This document shows, in pieces, positions 41,101 to 52,800 of a stretch of 64,000 bases of DNA (position 1 is its first letter; every line of letters starts with the position of its first letter). The notes under the pieces are model-generated. The model did no database searches. It had not been told where the DNA came from and worked only from the letters and a program-made list of their open reading frames with translations. Source of the DNA: Nematostella vectensis (taxonomy: Eukaryota; Cnidaria; Anthozoa; Actiniaria; Edwardsiidae); NCBI RefSeq assembly GCF_932526225.1, contig NC_064042.1, positions 2,959,001 through 3,023,000 of the forward strand, in the 5' to 3' direction. The translations under genes were made by a program, and so were the position numbers.

Positions 41101-44100
41101 TCAGAGGGGTAGTGGTGGGTTTATTCGACTTCACTTTGGCTTCTCTGGAAAGCAGTTTGGTTGATGTTGCGCTACGCTCTGTGTCCAAATCTACCAGCAA
41201 ATCCGATTGGTCGTCGTCACTTTGACTGACATCCTCGAACTCCATAACACGATCGGGACCCATTTCACTGTTCCGGGAGTTGATCATATCAGTACTTCTA
41301 CTCCGATGAAATCCTTTTGAAATCTTACTTGATTCTTTTAACCGTGCTCTTAGATCAGAAACTTTCGCTGCATTAGCACTGGAAGTTCTTTGTTTGTTCA
41401 CATATTTTCGTGCACTGGCTGGTCTGTCACGCACCAAGCCGAGAGCCGAGTGATTAGTTCTCGATGTATCCTTCTTTGCTGTGGTTTTTGGACGGGCATT
41501 ACCTGAGTTATTGCCCCAGGCTTTCATGTGTGGTTTGTTCGGGAGAAAGGCGACTTCTGCGCGCCGAGATGTCGATCCTGTGGCATCAACACTGCTTCGG
41601 TCTGTAGGTGGCCTTCGAGGGTCTTGGGAGAAAATCTCATCCTACAAATGGAAAACATGTTAACCATTGGCTATGTAGACCCCTATGTAAAGCCTGACTT
41701 TAATAGAGTCGCTTCCATCACCCAATTGCATGAAGCACTGAATGTAGCTACTGCTAATTCATAGTCAGTACCCTAGCTACCCACTGGCTCTCTTACCACT
41801 TTTCTGGCCGTGCTTGGCCTTGAATCGACTAGTTCCACATCTTGGACACTAATTTCATTATCCCCAGTCTCCTGGCTGTTCTTGTTCCACAGGCGGCCAG
41901 AGGCGGCTGCCTCCAAAAGGGCAGCCATCTTGTTGGTCTTCCTTTGGTGTTCCTCCTGCAGTTTTCGATTGTGCTGAGATTCACGGACAAACAGTTGCCA
42001 GGCAACAATACACCGCTGGAGAAGGTGCTTCCGGTGGAAGTTCAAAGCAATCTGCTCCTTTCTGAGAAAAGATTTTATGATAGTCAAGCAATACCAAAAC
42101 GTATTCTCTAAATCACATTCTCTACAAGTTTTTCCAACAGGTTTTAAAATGTAGTACCCTTTCCTACAGACAAGCTGTAGAATAACAAGGTGGTCTGTGA
42201 AGAAATGATGGAATTAGGAAAATCATTACAAGGTTGAAATGGTATGTTTTACCCATCTTTGAAAATGAAGTAGAGCTGACGTTTCAGGCGTTAGCCCCTT
42301 CCTCAAAGGAGAAAACTTTCAAAAATGTGTTGATTAATTTCCCTTAGTGTTGACAGAGCCAGCATCGTTGAACATTACAAGGACAACCTTTGTCTGTCCA
42401 GCACAAGTCAAACAAGGGGTTGGCACCTGTGTCTTTCCTTCATCTGTACAGCTATGGCTTGAGCCTCTTTGTCCGACTTGATGTGCCACACATATGCTCG
42501 CCATGCATTCCATGCACGCAGTTTGCACCGCCAGTCCGCCAAAGCACTTGCTTTGCCAAATTTGATGCGCTGCTCCACTACTACTGTGTACCAGGCAGAG
42601 AAATGGCGGCGTAGTAGCTGAAAAATGATTTGAGTTTGATCAAATTACTAATATTGTAAATTGTATAGATGAAGAAATTTAATTTGTATAAGTAGGACTA
42701 TGGTTTCTAGCAGAAAAAAAAAATGCAAAAAATATTATACTTTTGGCATAAAAACTATCCCTAACTAGTATTCTCACTGAAGGTAGGGCCAGCTTCCTCA
42801 GCAATTGTTTTTATATATTGGTTGAGAGTCAAACACAGGGGTGTACCTTTAGGTTCTAGTTTGCTATTCCCCTGGAAATAAGAAGAAGAGGGGGCACTTA
42901 ACTAAGACCTTGTCTCTGTTTACTGGAGTGTTTTGAGCACCTGGAATACCCCCTGGATAGGCCCAAGAGACATGTTGCTACTCTCCCAAATTGCACTCAC
43001 TCACCTGTAGATTTTGTCTAGCCACGGTCGCCGCCTGCTCTTCCATCTGCTTCAGTAACAGCCTCCTCATCTCCTCTTTTGCTTCCTGCTCCTGCTGCCT
43101 CTTCTGCTCCTTACGACGCTCCTCTTCCTCCATGTACTGACGAGCCATCTGTTCAGCTTCAGCAAGCTTCATCTGTTCTCTAAAGAGATCAAGAAACATC
43201 TTTAAATATCACACTCATCACAAACACAACAAATACAACATTGTAACAATACAACTAGTGATAATGGAAAGGAAAAAAGTTATTTGAGTTTGCAGTTCAA
43301 GTTCAAGATACCAAACATATGGCATATACCACTCTTGTTCGGCCGAAACTGGAATATGCTGCATCGGTGTGAGATCCATACAGACAAGATCAAATTGACG
43401 CCATTGAAGCAGTCCAGAGGCGTGCAGCAAGATTTATAAAGAGGGATTATAGTAGATACTCTAGTGTAACAGAAATGCTTGATTCTTTAAATTTAGCCCC
43501 TCTGCAGGACAGACGTAGAACTCATAGGTTGAGTATATTTTATCAAGCAATTCATAACAACATTGCATTGTCCATACCAGATTACTTTTTACCAAAGCTA
43601 CGTCCTACTAGAGCTTTTTCTGGCCGTGCCTTTATTCAGCCTAGCTGCAAACATGACTATTATCTCCATAGCTTTTTCCCTAGAACTATTAGAGACTGAA
43701 ACTCTTTACCTAGCTATATTCAGAATACTCCATCTATTATATCTTTTAAAAATTACTGCACCGCAACCAATAGAAATGAATGATTTAATTTTTTTTTTTT
43801 TATTATACCAACTCGATGTGGAAACGTTGTTGGTCAATAAAGTAGAAGTAAAGTAGTAGAAGTTATACAAAGAAAAAACGCAAAAAATTAGGTTCAAATC
43901 CAAGGGAATTAGTATTCTAGTTATTTGATTTCAAGTTGAGTTCTACTTCATATGTACCTTTGTGCTTGTTCTTTTTTCTGCCGTTTTTCCTCCTCCATAG
44001 CTCGTCTAATCCTCATCATCTCTTGCTGTACTAGTTGTTCCTCCTGCTTGATGCGCGCCTGTCTCTCTCGCTCCTCCTTAAGGATCTGTTGCCGAGCCAA

Positions 44101-46318
44101 GTGCTCTGCCTCTTTACGAGCATTCTTTTCACGTTTGACTTTCTCTTCTTGGCGTCGCCGATTCTCACTCTTTGCTTTCACCTTAAATCACCAGTCACCA
44201 GTCATGAAGCTTATTATGTCTTTGTAGTTAAATTATCAACTAAATTATGGTTTATTATGTATGGTACAACAACAACAAAAAATATAAAAGCTGATTATAA
44301 CTCCCAGTTCAATGACAAATATTGGTCTAAAGCAACATTTTTATTTGGGAATTTTCACTCCTTTTTGGTTCTTTGTTTTAATCACCGCAGTTGTTGTTCA
44401 CTATTACCTGTTGGTGTCTTAGCTCCATTTTAGGCCTCGGATCTTTGCGTTTGTGCGAGTCATTAAACCCAAGGTCAGACATGATGTCATTCTCAACAAC
44501 CTGCTTGTCCAGCATGTCTCTTAGAACCTGCTGTACAGAGATCTCCTCTTCCAAGCCTTCCTCATATTCTGCCCCTAAAATATGACAAAAAATGTCATTC
44601 AACGCCACCATCACTCAGACGCTGATACCTTGGTTATGCCCATCCTTAAGGGCATTGTCAGTGTGCAGCAAAACAACAAACACTGACAGCCATTATAGTA
44701 GTAATTCAGGGATTAAGTTCAAGAAAAGAGTAAACTTTCTAGTCCTAAAAGTCTTTCAAAATCTTTTGGTGGAAGATGGGAGGGCTTTTGTTGTTTGGAC
44801 ATAACCTTGGACTAGATACTGTACTGTTGACTTTGTGTTTTTCAGCCTGCAGCAAATTACGTGAGGAGATCTCATGTAGTAGTTGAAACAGTAAATACAG
44901 TAAAATGCCTTAAATACAGCAAAATGCCTTATGTGATGCCATTCCAGCTATAAACATCCCCACACAATCGGCTACCTTAACTACGGTCATGCAGTGCGCA
45001 CTTTGTTTGGTTCGAGTTTAACAAGATACATACTACAGTCTGGTAGTTGAGGCAGGTTTCTATTGTAATGTGTACGCAAGCTCGAAACTAGAGTGGCCTA
45101 TTAGCTTTTAATCATTCATTTTCATCTCATCTATTTGGCCTAAAGAGTTTATTGGGTAGTTTAGTCCATTACAGTATTACCAGGTCTAGGAGGCTTTTCA
45201 TCTTCAACTGCTTTAAAACTGTCATCATAAAGCCCTCCAACCTCGACTCTCCCATCCTCTGTCAGAAAAAACATAGAGCTCCCCTCTCCTCTACTTCTAG
45301 AAGAGTTGGAACAAGCTGTGTGGGTTGTTTTTATCCACGCTTCATCATAGAACTCTAGATCTGGTGCAATATTTTGGACTTGCTTTTCATGAGTCCATTT
45401 ATCAAGGAGATCTTGTGCTGCAAAATGAGAGAAAAAATCTTTTTCAGAGAATATCACATGTTTATTCACACTAAGGCTGTATTGCCAATACTGTATTTTG
45501 ATTGGTTTAGCAGCCCTATAAGAAAAAAAAACAAAGCACAACCCCTAAAGGATGGTCCTTACTAGGATGCAAGTACAGGTAAAAATGCAAGCCCAACACA
45601 AGTGAGAATTGACCAACTAAGTGCAAGAAAATCAACCACTTGTGTTCCCTTAGGCCCGTGTTCTGAGTGAGAATTGAAACATTATGTCTGTTGTGTTTGT
45701 GTCCTAGTTACAACCAGCCTTAAATGACATGCACTGTCAATGATAATAGCAAACTACTTATTTGAGGTCACCTTCCATCAAGGCATCTTCATCAACATGA
45801 ACTTGATCAAGCACTCTGTGAAAATCATTTCCAAACATCTCTCGTGCTGCATTATCAGATGCTCTTTGTACATTCTTTAAAAAAAGAAATCATGTAACAA
45901 ATCAATAGCTTATTCGTGTTAAAATATATAAGTAAGGCTTAAAAATAATCCAGTTTAACTACAGCATAATAATAACCTAAGGATTTACCTTTATCCAACT
46001 CTGGACACTACTATTCTTGTTGTAGTTCTGAAATTATAATTATTCATGGGTAAAAAAAAAAACTTAGCTAGCAATGTTTGCCTGCACTAGCAAAAGGCTT
46101 ATATTATAATAAGGAAAAGGCACTTAGCCATCAAACAGGGAATGTTTAAAGGTATGATCTTTTGTTGTGACTTTATTTCAGGGAATAAAAAAGTCATTCG
46201 AAGTCTGAGTTATACGATTAAAGAGGTGTACTAAAGTGTCAAATCAACAACCATTTCTTACCGGAGAAGGCTTGGTTTGCCTATTCCATTTAAAGAGATC
46301 TCGACCCGCTCCAGCCAT
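38127..46318 (-). CDS. CCDC191: CCDC191-like coiled-coil protein (complete, 15 exons)
   Basis: Exons: 46318-46262, 46027-45989, 45874-45772, 45417-45181, 44574-44408, 44181-43958, 43179-43005, 42617-42427, 42061-41797, 41641-41095, 40603-40521, 39987-39886, 39499-39203, 38887-38733, 38280-38127 (stop TAG). All junctions are GT/AG with matching phase, and the sum is 931 aa, the size I recall for vertebrate CCDC191 (about 936). Features: N-terminal SSVQSWIK, long Glu/Arg/Lys coiled coils in exons 6-7 and 11-12, and repeated Trp motifs of the IQ/Sfi1-like kind (LLRRHFSAWYTVV, LRAWNAWRAYVW, LLQRCIVAWQLFV, LRKYFRLWQCW, FTYWKKLIP). Molecular function is unknown; a centrosomal or ciliary role is inference. 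An upstream in-frame Met at 46462 exists, but the YY1-type site lies there, so 46318 is preferred. Confidence 0.82.
38327..38540. mobile_element. Third relative of the GACGGCGACGG MITE family
   Basis: 'ataagggacctcacgaaacg' then 'acgacggcgacggctagg' closely matches the left terminus at 21682. The inner sequence ('gcggcggcagaaaacaacag') is also similar to the other copies in inverse. The right terminus is degraded. Located in the last CCDC191 intron. Confidence 0.55.
40638..40820. repeat. (ATC)n microsatellite in a CCDC191 intron
   Basis: Continuous ATC/ACC/GTC triplets immediately upstream (gene sense) of the exon at 40603-40521. It produces spurious His-rich and Met-rich frames. Confidence 0.92.
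42245..42312 (-). ncRNA. Decayed hammerhead-like motif, probable Penelope remnant
   Basis: On the - strand: TTGAGGA, a short GC hairpin (GG..CC around CTAACG), GAAAC then GTC. This is the layout CUGANGA-stem II-GAAA-UH with the first core C changed to T, and helix I reduced to about two pairs. Likely inactive. Confidence 0.35.
43310..43860 (+). mobile_element. LINE reverse-transcriptase C-terminal fragment
   Basis: Frame gives YTTLVRPKLEYAASV, a stop in place of the usual Trp, then DPYRQDQIDAIEAVQRRAAR, SVTEMLDSLNLAPLQDRR and RLSIFYQAIHN: the typical end of a jockey/CR1-type LINE. A T-run and 'aaagtagaagtaaagtag' tail follow. Its tail phrase 'gttggtcaataaa' also occurs near 31736. It is in a CCDC191 intron, opposite strand. 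Confidence 0.88.
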
Positions 46319-46418
46319 ATTTTTGCGATTTATAACCTGATATAATTTAAATACTACAAAAATATGCTCAATGCATTTCTTTTGTAGATCGTTTTGTGTT
46401 TTGTTGTTTGATGTTTTT

Positions 46419-46432
46419 CCGCCATCTTGGAA
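46419..46432 (-). promoter_or_regulatory. CCDC191: YY1-type element upstream of CCDC191
   Basis: 'ccgccatcttgg' on + reads CCAAGATGGCGG in the gene sense, a consensus YY1 site, about 100 bp before the start codon. In animals such sites commonly lie at TATA-less transcription starts. The duplicate copy has the same site at 60490-60501. Confidence 0.6.
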
Positions 46433-46529
46433 CTTGGCGCCGGAACCTTCCCATGATTCCATGGAGGGGAGGAAAACAGGTACCAGTCCCCTATCAAAAA
46501 AGAGCGGTGCAAGGAAGGGGGGGGGGAGG

Positions 46530-47200
46530 GGGTAATGTTCAGATGGAGCAGGTTTCTAGAGTTTCTCGTATGGGGGAGGGGTGATTTTATGAAATATATA
46601 GAGGCGGCTTTGTGTATCTCATCTCATTTTTGGGCCCTCGAATGGTCTTTGGCGAGCACCCCGTTTTTTATGCAAGAACAAGCAATTTTAGTTTTAAACC
46701 GAGCAGCGACCACGTCGAAAAATACAATGCGGGCACGGCGGAAAAATTGCGCGAGCAGGCGAGCGTTAGCCGAAAACTGCGAGCACATCGAAATTTCGGG
46801 GGACCATTCTATGTCGCCCTCTTTTTAACAGGGGCGGCGTTCCAGCGAACTGAGAGGGCCAGGGGGGAGGGGCCCCTCTTCTTTCTGTTTTTAATTCTTT
46901 TTATATTGTTAAAAGTGGTACACGTTTAAATCGATTGGTTGATAAATTCTCTCTAGCGTGGGATATAACGGAGAGAAGACTTAGAAGGAAGAAATGATAA
47001 ACCAATTGTCCGAGGATCGAACGTCCTTAGATAAAATAAACGAGCGAAAAAATAGACCAAACTTCCAGACATACGCTGAAACGCCGTGTTGTAATTGGCT
47101 CTAGGCTGGAGATTTCGAAATCAGCACCACTATATTGCTACCCTAGGTACGAGAGTCTCGAGCTTTGTTCGTTTACTATGCACCCTTTTACTGACTCGCT
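46530..47200. other. Non-coding upstream part of the duplicated block
   Basis: Contains G-rich runs ('gaaggggggggggagg' near 46513) and frames at 46535-46929 without family resemblance. Both copies preserve it almost unchanged, which reflects recent duplication rather than coding constraint. Confidence 0.5.
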
Positions 47201-47356
47201 TCGCGGCTCGTGTTGTCGGAGTGGAGCTTGAGCCTCTAGTACCGAGGGTACTGATCTAGCGAACTGTACAACACAAAGGAACCTGAGCTACCCATGCATT
47301 AATTGGGAGGCAATAATCAGGATCCCAGTCCTGTCATGTCATATTCGGTTACGACT

Positions 47357-47597
47357 CGGAATGTAATTTGCATAGACAGCGTAGTCCCACACCACCCTAG
47401 ACCTTTATCGACAGGTCGCAAACATTGACAGTCCGCATGTACTTCCCTTAGCCTTAGTTACGTCTAAGTTACGTCTCACACAACAGCTCACCATTTGGAA
47501 GTTAGTGCGGAAACTGAGAGAAAGACAAGAAGGGTCTAGGGTGGTGCGGTTTGGTGTGCGTGGCTAAGCTGTCTACGCAAATTACATTCCAAGGATG
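47357..47597. mobile_element. Inverted repeat, about 50-bp arms (MITE-like)
   Basis: The left arm 'ggaatgtaatttgcatagac' to 'caccaccctagacc' is matched in inverse by 'ggtctagggtggtg' to 'gtctacgcaaattacattcc'. About 120 bp separate the arms. No coding sequence. Confidence 0.8.
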
Positions 47598-47751
47598 CCA
47601 TTTGACCAGCTGCTATGCCCCGATCATCAACGGAAAGCTAAAATTGACGTTAAAAAAATCATTTCGCAGGATTTCAGCCGATTGCTTGAAAAGGTCAATT
47701 CGGTGATAGTCAGTGATAGTCCAGTGTCAGTGTTGTCCTACTGATTAAATT

Positions 47752-49800
47752 TTTTGATTTGGATCGGGTATTCGTACCAAGACGTAGGGGCCTAAAGTGG
47801 TGTGGTAGTGAGGTTGGTGTGATCATATCGTATGGTGATGTTGGAGGGTGATGGTGAAGGATGGCTAGTAAGATAGTGTAGAGTGGAGATGGTAGTAATG
47901 TAATTACGGTGAAAAGGTGGATTGGTTCGACTAGTAGGTGGTGGAGGGTGGTGAAAAGATAAAGTGGGACTATAGAATAGGTTGTGGTAGTGTGTGGTGG
48001 GCAGGCGAAAAAGAAAAAGAAAAAATAATAATAATATGGTGTGGTGTGGAGATGGCTAATGGCTGTGTTGGTGGGAAAAAACCGGCACGGTGTATAGGCG
48101 AGAGAGGCGGCGAGGGGGATGTGGAGCAGATAAGGCCCACAACTCAGCGTGATGGGTCTATGTGTTTTAAAATGGCGGTGGTGCGGAGGACGGTTTAAAA
48201 TCTGCGAGGCCACGGTGCAAATGTGGGTGATGATGTATCGTTATGATGTTAGGTGATAGTAAGGTGTTGGTTTGTGGGTAGGTAGGGTGGGTAATAGGGT
48301 GTGGTCGTTTGTAGTTGGGTTTTGTGCTGTGGGGTAAATGTTTGTATGGTTGGGGAGGGGGCTGTATGTAGGTGTTTGTAAGGGGGGGAAATTGGTTGTG
48401 GGGTAGTGTCTGGTGTAGGGTGTGGCTGGTTGGTGTGTTGTGGGTTGGTTGGTATAGTCATAGGATGCTATGGTGTGTATGTGGTAGGCTATGTGTAGAG
48501 GGGTAGAGGTGTGTGTGGTGGGAGGGGGGTTGGACTGTATGTAGATTGTGTTGTTGGGGGGAGCGTTGGTTGTAGGACTAGTGGCTGCTATAGGGTGTGG
48601 TTGGTTTGGTGTGTTGTAGGGTGAGTAGTGTTGTGGCCATTGGGGGGGGAAGGGGTGTGTGGTTTTTGTGTTGGCAGGGGTCTGGCTTGTGTAGGGTGTA
48701 TTAGGTGTGTATATTTTAGGTGAGAGTGTAGGAAAGTGTGAGGGGGGGGGAGGAAGTGTATGTGTAGGTGTGTGGGGCTTAGGTGGGTGTTGGTGTTGTG
48801 TTGGGGTTTTGAATAATCGTGGTGGGTTGTATGATGACGTGGTATGGGTGAAGTGGGTATGGGGCTGTTTGTGGGGTGAGGGATGAGGGGGTGCTTGTTG
48901 TGGGGTAGGGGGGTGCTTGGGTGGTAAGCTAGGTTTGAGGGGGGAGAGAAAGGGGGTTGTGACATGTATAGAGCTGGGTGGTAGTAGTGGGTAGGTATGT
49001 TGTGTGGTAAGGATAGAGTAATATTTAATTTGTGAGAGGGATGTGGGTATGTATGTGTTTGTACTATGTGTAGGAGGGAAGGTGGTTGTAGGCGAGGTGG
49101 TTGTGTGTTTTTTGGGCGTGTGGTGTTGGGGGAGTGGGGTAGTGTGGGGGTCTGTATGCCTAGGGGTGGTGGTAGTGGCATGTTGGGGTGTAGTTGAGGT
49201 GTGTAGGTGGGGTATAGGGGAGGAGTGTGCTAGTGGTGTGAGGTGGGTGTGGGAGGGTGTGGGTAGTGGAGGGTTTGGGGGGTGAGGTGTGTTAGTGTGG
49301 GAGTAGGTGGGGAGTGTGGCGGTGTGGTGGGGGGGGGGGGGGGGTCGGGGCGTGGAGGTGTGGGAGGGGGTACGTCTTGGGATCACAGATTGTGATACAG
49401 CACTTTCCCCGTATGGTACATAACTTTTTGGTTTGGATCGGGTATTCGTACCAAGACGTAGGGGCCTAAAGTGGTGTGGTAGTGAGGTGGGTGTAATCGT
49501 ATGGTATGGTGATGTTGGATGGTGATGGTGAGGGATGGCTAGTAAGGTAATGTGGAGTGGAGATGGTAGTAATGTAATTACGGTGGGGAGGTGGATAGGT
49601 TAGACTAGTAGGTGGTTGAAAGATAAAGTGGGACTATAGAATAGGTTGTGGTAGTGTGTGGTGGGTAGGTGAAAAAGAAAAAATTAGTAATAATATAGTG
49701 TGGTATGGAGATGACTAATGGCTGTGTTGGTGGGGGAAAAATTGGTATGGTGCACAGGCAAGAGTGGTGGTGGGGGAGATGTGGAGCAGGTGCAGTTGTG
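47752..49800. repeat. G/T-rich low-complexity block between 0.37-kb direct repeats
   Basis: 'ttggatcgggtattcgtacc' starts a block at about 47759 and again at about 49434; the two copies stay alignable for about 370 bp. Between them is 1.2 kb made almost wholly of G and T on the + strand ('gtgtggtgtg', 'ggttggttgg'). The C/A-rich complement gives a 381-residue Pro/Thr/His frame (48241-49386) that has no start context or domain and is not believed. Confidence 0.85.
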
Positions 49801-50485
49801 GGAACTATTAGGTATGAAATAGTATATCATGAACGTTACTATGACAATATGGAGTATGAATATAATGCCTAAATGATGTAAAAAATGAACAGGAAATATG
49901 TCCAAAAGGTGTCCAAAAATCCACCAAAAATAATAGAATAGTTTCTATTACAGCGAAAGTAATTGTCAAATAAATTGTAGCGCAGAAATATTATAAGAAA
50001 CAACATTATGAGACTAAAGAAAACAAAGAAAACTAACTTTTCTGGGTTAAGAATAGAACGGAAGTGACGTAGCACTTATGCATATTCGGTAAGTTAATTA
50101 TGCGACCAAATTTAGAACGAACGAACGCCCTGACACAAGCCGATGCGTCACCACGAAACAGACAAGCCCACGCGAATGATGCGAATTTGCACGGAAAATA
50201 TGTGTATTGATGGAGTACCATGAAAGACAAAGGGTTCCAACAGCGATGGCAAAAGGTTAGAGTGTTGAATGAGGCCGCACGTGCCATAGGAACGGAGATA
50301 GGGCCTATCTGCACTTGTCGAACAAAGTTTGTCTGGCCCGAACAAAAATGATAACAAATTTTGTCTCGGCCAAAAGTTATTAGCTAAAGTACATCCGCAC
50401 TTATCGGGCCAAACAAATTAATTACAAACCGCCGACGTCAATCGAAATGCATTCTCGTATTTCCGGCGCGAATTAAATTGCACGT
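49801..50485. other. Left flank of the Harbinger element
   Basis: A/T-rich to 50040, then sequence with repeated 'cgcacttatcgggccaaac' / 'gcacttgtcgaac' phrases at 50310-50420 that could be sub-terminal transposon repeats. No gene seen. Confidence 0.5.
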
Positions 50486-51721
50486 GTGGTTTGTTTACCT
50501 TTACAATTCGCCATGCTTCCAATGAATTACATCGCTCTACTCGTGTCGTTTCTGGCAATTTATTCATATTATCGACATCAGCAACAACTTCTACTTCTTC
50601 TTTGCTATTGGCAATTTAACGTAATTCACCAGAACGTCATTTTACAACGCATAAATCGGCGAAGACAACGTTTATTTCGACCATACTGGGTTTTGCCTCG
50701 GCCATTGCAGTCATGGTTTGAAATTCATTACCGCCAAAGAATAATTCCCGAGAATTTTTTTTATCGCCAGATGAGAATGAAACGCGTATCGTTTGACTTG
50801 CTGTTGGCAACAATTACGCCATATATACGCCGGCAAAACACGAGATTCAGGAACTGTATTCCTCCCGAGAAAATATTAGCTGTAGCTCTCTATCGATTAG
50901 CGCACGGTGGCGGATATGAGAACGCTGGAGTGGCCATGAATGTTGGACGTTCTACTGCTTTGGAAGCATTTGAAGACGTTGTAAACTCTTTGTATGCACT
51001 AAGGAACGAATACATAAAATTCCCGTCCACAATAGCTGAGACGCAAGATTCAATCGAAACCTTTGAACTGCTATCCGAACTTCCAAACATCGCTGGAGCG
51101 ATTGACGGAACGCACATAAAAATTAAAGCACCACAAGAAAGCAAAGCTGATTACTGGAGCCGCTATTAACAATATGATGTTGTGTTTCAAGGAATAGTGA
51201 ATGGCAGGCGCATGTTTATGGATATCGCTGGAGGTTTCCCGGGAAGCATTCACGACTCTCGAGTTTTGCGTAACACTGGAATTTATGAAAAAGCTGAACG
51301 TGGGGACGTGCTCATAGGACCAACTCAAAGGGTAGGCGGTCATGATATAAAACCATACCTGGTAGGAGACAGTGCCTATCCCATCTCTACCTGGTTGCAG
51401 AAACCCTATCCTGAAGGAACAAGAGACCCCGCTGAAATTGACTTTAATTACGCTTTATCCTCGGCAAGGGTTCAAGTTGAGTGTGCATTTGGCATTCTTA
51501 AAAATAGATGGCGTATTCTTAACTGCATGGATGAGTCTAATGTCGGCAGGATTTCCAAAATAGTTATTGCGTGTGCTGTTCTACATAACTTCTGTATAAT
51601 GGTTGGCGACGAATGGGATGATGATGACTTCGACAATGACGATGACCAAGGACAAAATAATAACAACGCAGGATTACAGGATGGAGAACAAATCAGAGAA
51701 ATTCTCAAAAATAGCCTCTGA
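50486..51721 (+). pseudogene. PIF/Harbinger transposase with one in-frame stop
   Basis: One continuous frame of about 411 codons is interrupted only by TAA at 51167-51169. DDE_4-type landmarks are present: IAGAIDGTHIKIKAP (first Asp), YLVGDSAYP (second Asp) and VQVECAFGILKNRWRIL (Glu), plus GGFPGSIHDSRVLRNT. The N-terminal part has the HARBI1-like FRMSRxxF region (MRMKRVSFDLLLATI) and ILAVALYRLAHGGGYENAG. Harbinger transposases act with a Myb-like partner, and one is encoded next door on the other strand. Apart from the stop no frameshift is seen, so decay is recent or the stop is read through. Confidence 0.9.
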
Positions 51722-52138
51722 TTACAAATAGTTTTTTTATTGATTAAATAGAATGTCTCAATGCATTCATTGATAGATAATCATTATATATATATATAAA
51801 TATGTTTATATTCGCTCTAACAAAAAGTTCAAATCGTTTCGTTACAATATATGTAATCAGTGTATGAATCAAGACCAATATTTTGTCATCGTGATGCAAT
51901 GCTTTCCGCAAGCATCGAACATTAACAAAACAAAATACATTCATTGTATTAGCATGATAAACCAAAAGTTCAATTCGTTTCGATACAATATGTAGTTTAT
52001 ATATGAACCTCGACCAATATTTTATCATCTTGAGATCTCTTGATGCAATCACTCCGAACGCATCGAACATGCATTAACAAAACAAAATTGTTATTGTATT
52101 ATATAATAAACAGCATTAATTGAAATACACAAATGTTT

Positions 52139-52800
52139 TCAAACTTGGTCATGAGCCTTCTTAGCCATTAGTTCGGTCATAGCTTTCATGAAGCCGTTCA
52201 TAACTTCCATTTGTTTGGCTTGTGCGTCTTGCATATTGTTTATTACCTGGGCCATGCGGTCACCTTGATCGGTCATCGTTTTAAGCAATTTATCCTCCCT
52301 TTCACCTTCTGCCAACCTCTTGTTAGCGGCTGCCTTCGATCTTTTCCTTTTTACGCGCTTTTCCTGGGTTTCTTTAGGGTCAAGGGTTCCTTTTGGCGAG
52401 TCTGAAGAAGAACTTGGGGAACTAGAATCGTCAGGCTTGTCATCCATGCTTGAAGAGCCGGCTTCTCCAACACGCTCCAGCTCGACGACATCTCGAACTC
52501 CCAAAACAGCATCGATCTCATCGTAGTATGGAGACTTCCACAAACTTCCCCCCGATTGCTTCTTATTCCAGTCCTTTCTTTCCTTATATTTCTCAATCAG
52601 GTATTTAATACGGCGTTTGCATTTATCGACAGGTCTGTTGTTGTTATATTTATTGTTCAGTTCGTCGACGAGTTTTGCCCAGTATTTTCGCGAATCTTTG
52701 CTTTCGAGTCGTTCATGATATGATACCCACAGGTTAATCAAATACGTCTCCTCTTCTTTCTCGAAACTTTCAGTCTTTTTTGCTTTGTTTAAACTCGAGT
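52139..52800 (-). CDS. Myb/SANT-like partner protein of the Harbinger element
   Basis: Frame contains EEETYLINLWVSYHERLES, YWAKLVDELNNKYNNN, CKRRIKYLIEKYKERKDW, a trihelix Myb/MADF-type DNA-binding fold, then a Ser-rich linker, a basic patch (KRVKRKRSKAAANKR) and a C-terminal helix with KQMEVMNGFMKAMTELM. Two-gene Harbinger elements use such a protein for terminal binding and nuclear import of the transposase. The reading frame remains open upstream of the Myb part without an obvious ATG, so the start is uncertain or was lost. Confidence 0.8.

Larger units (their letters stand above)
44774..47203. repeat. Segmental duplication, copy 1 (CCDC191 5' end)
   Basis: From 'gatgggagggcttttg' to 'cccttttactgact' this region is matched in the same orientation and with very few differences by 58864-61264. 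It includes CCDC191 exons 1-4 and the promoter. Confidence 0.95.

Noticed and set aside
46319-46462. Upstream in-frame Met of CCDC191 at 46462
   Set aside because: The added residues overlap the YY1-type element and look like 5' UTR; the ATG at 46318 has a good context (caaaATGG).
48241-49386. 381-codon Pro/Thr/His-rich frame on the - strand
   Set aside because: Explained by the C/A-rich complement of a G/T low-complexity block; overlapping stop-poor frames exist and no domain is visible.
47752-49800. LTR retrotransposon
   Set aside because: Direct repeats are present but there is no primer site, polypurine tract, gag or pol similarity, or checked target duplication.
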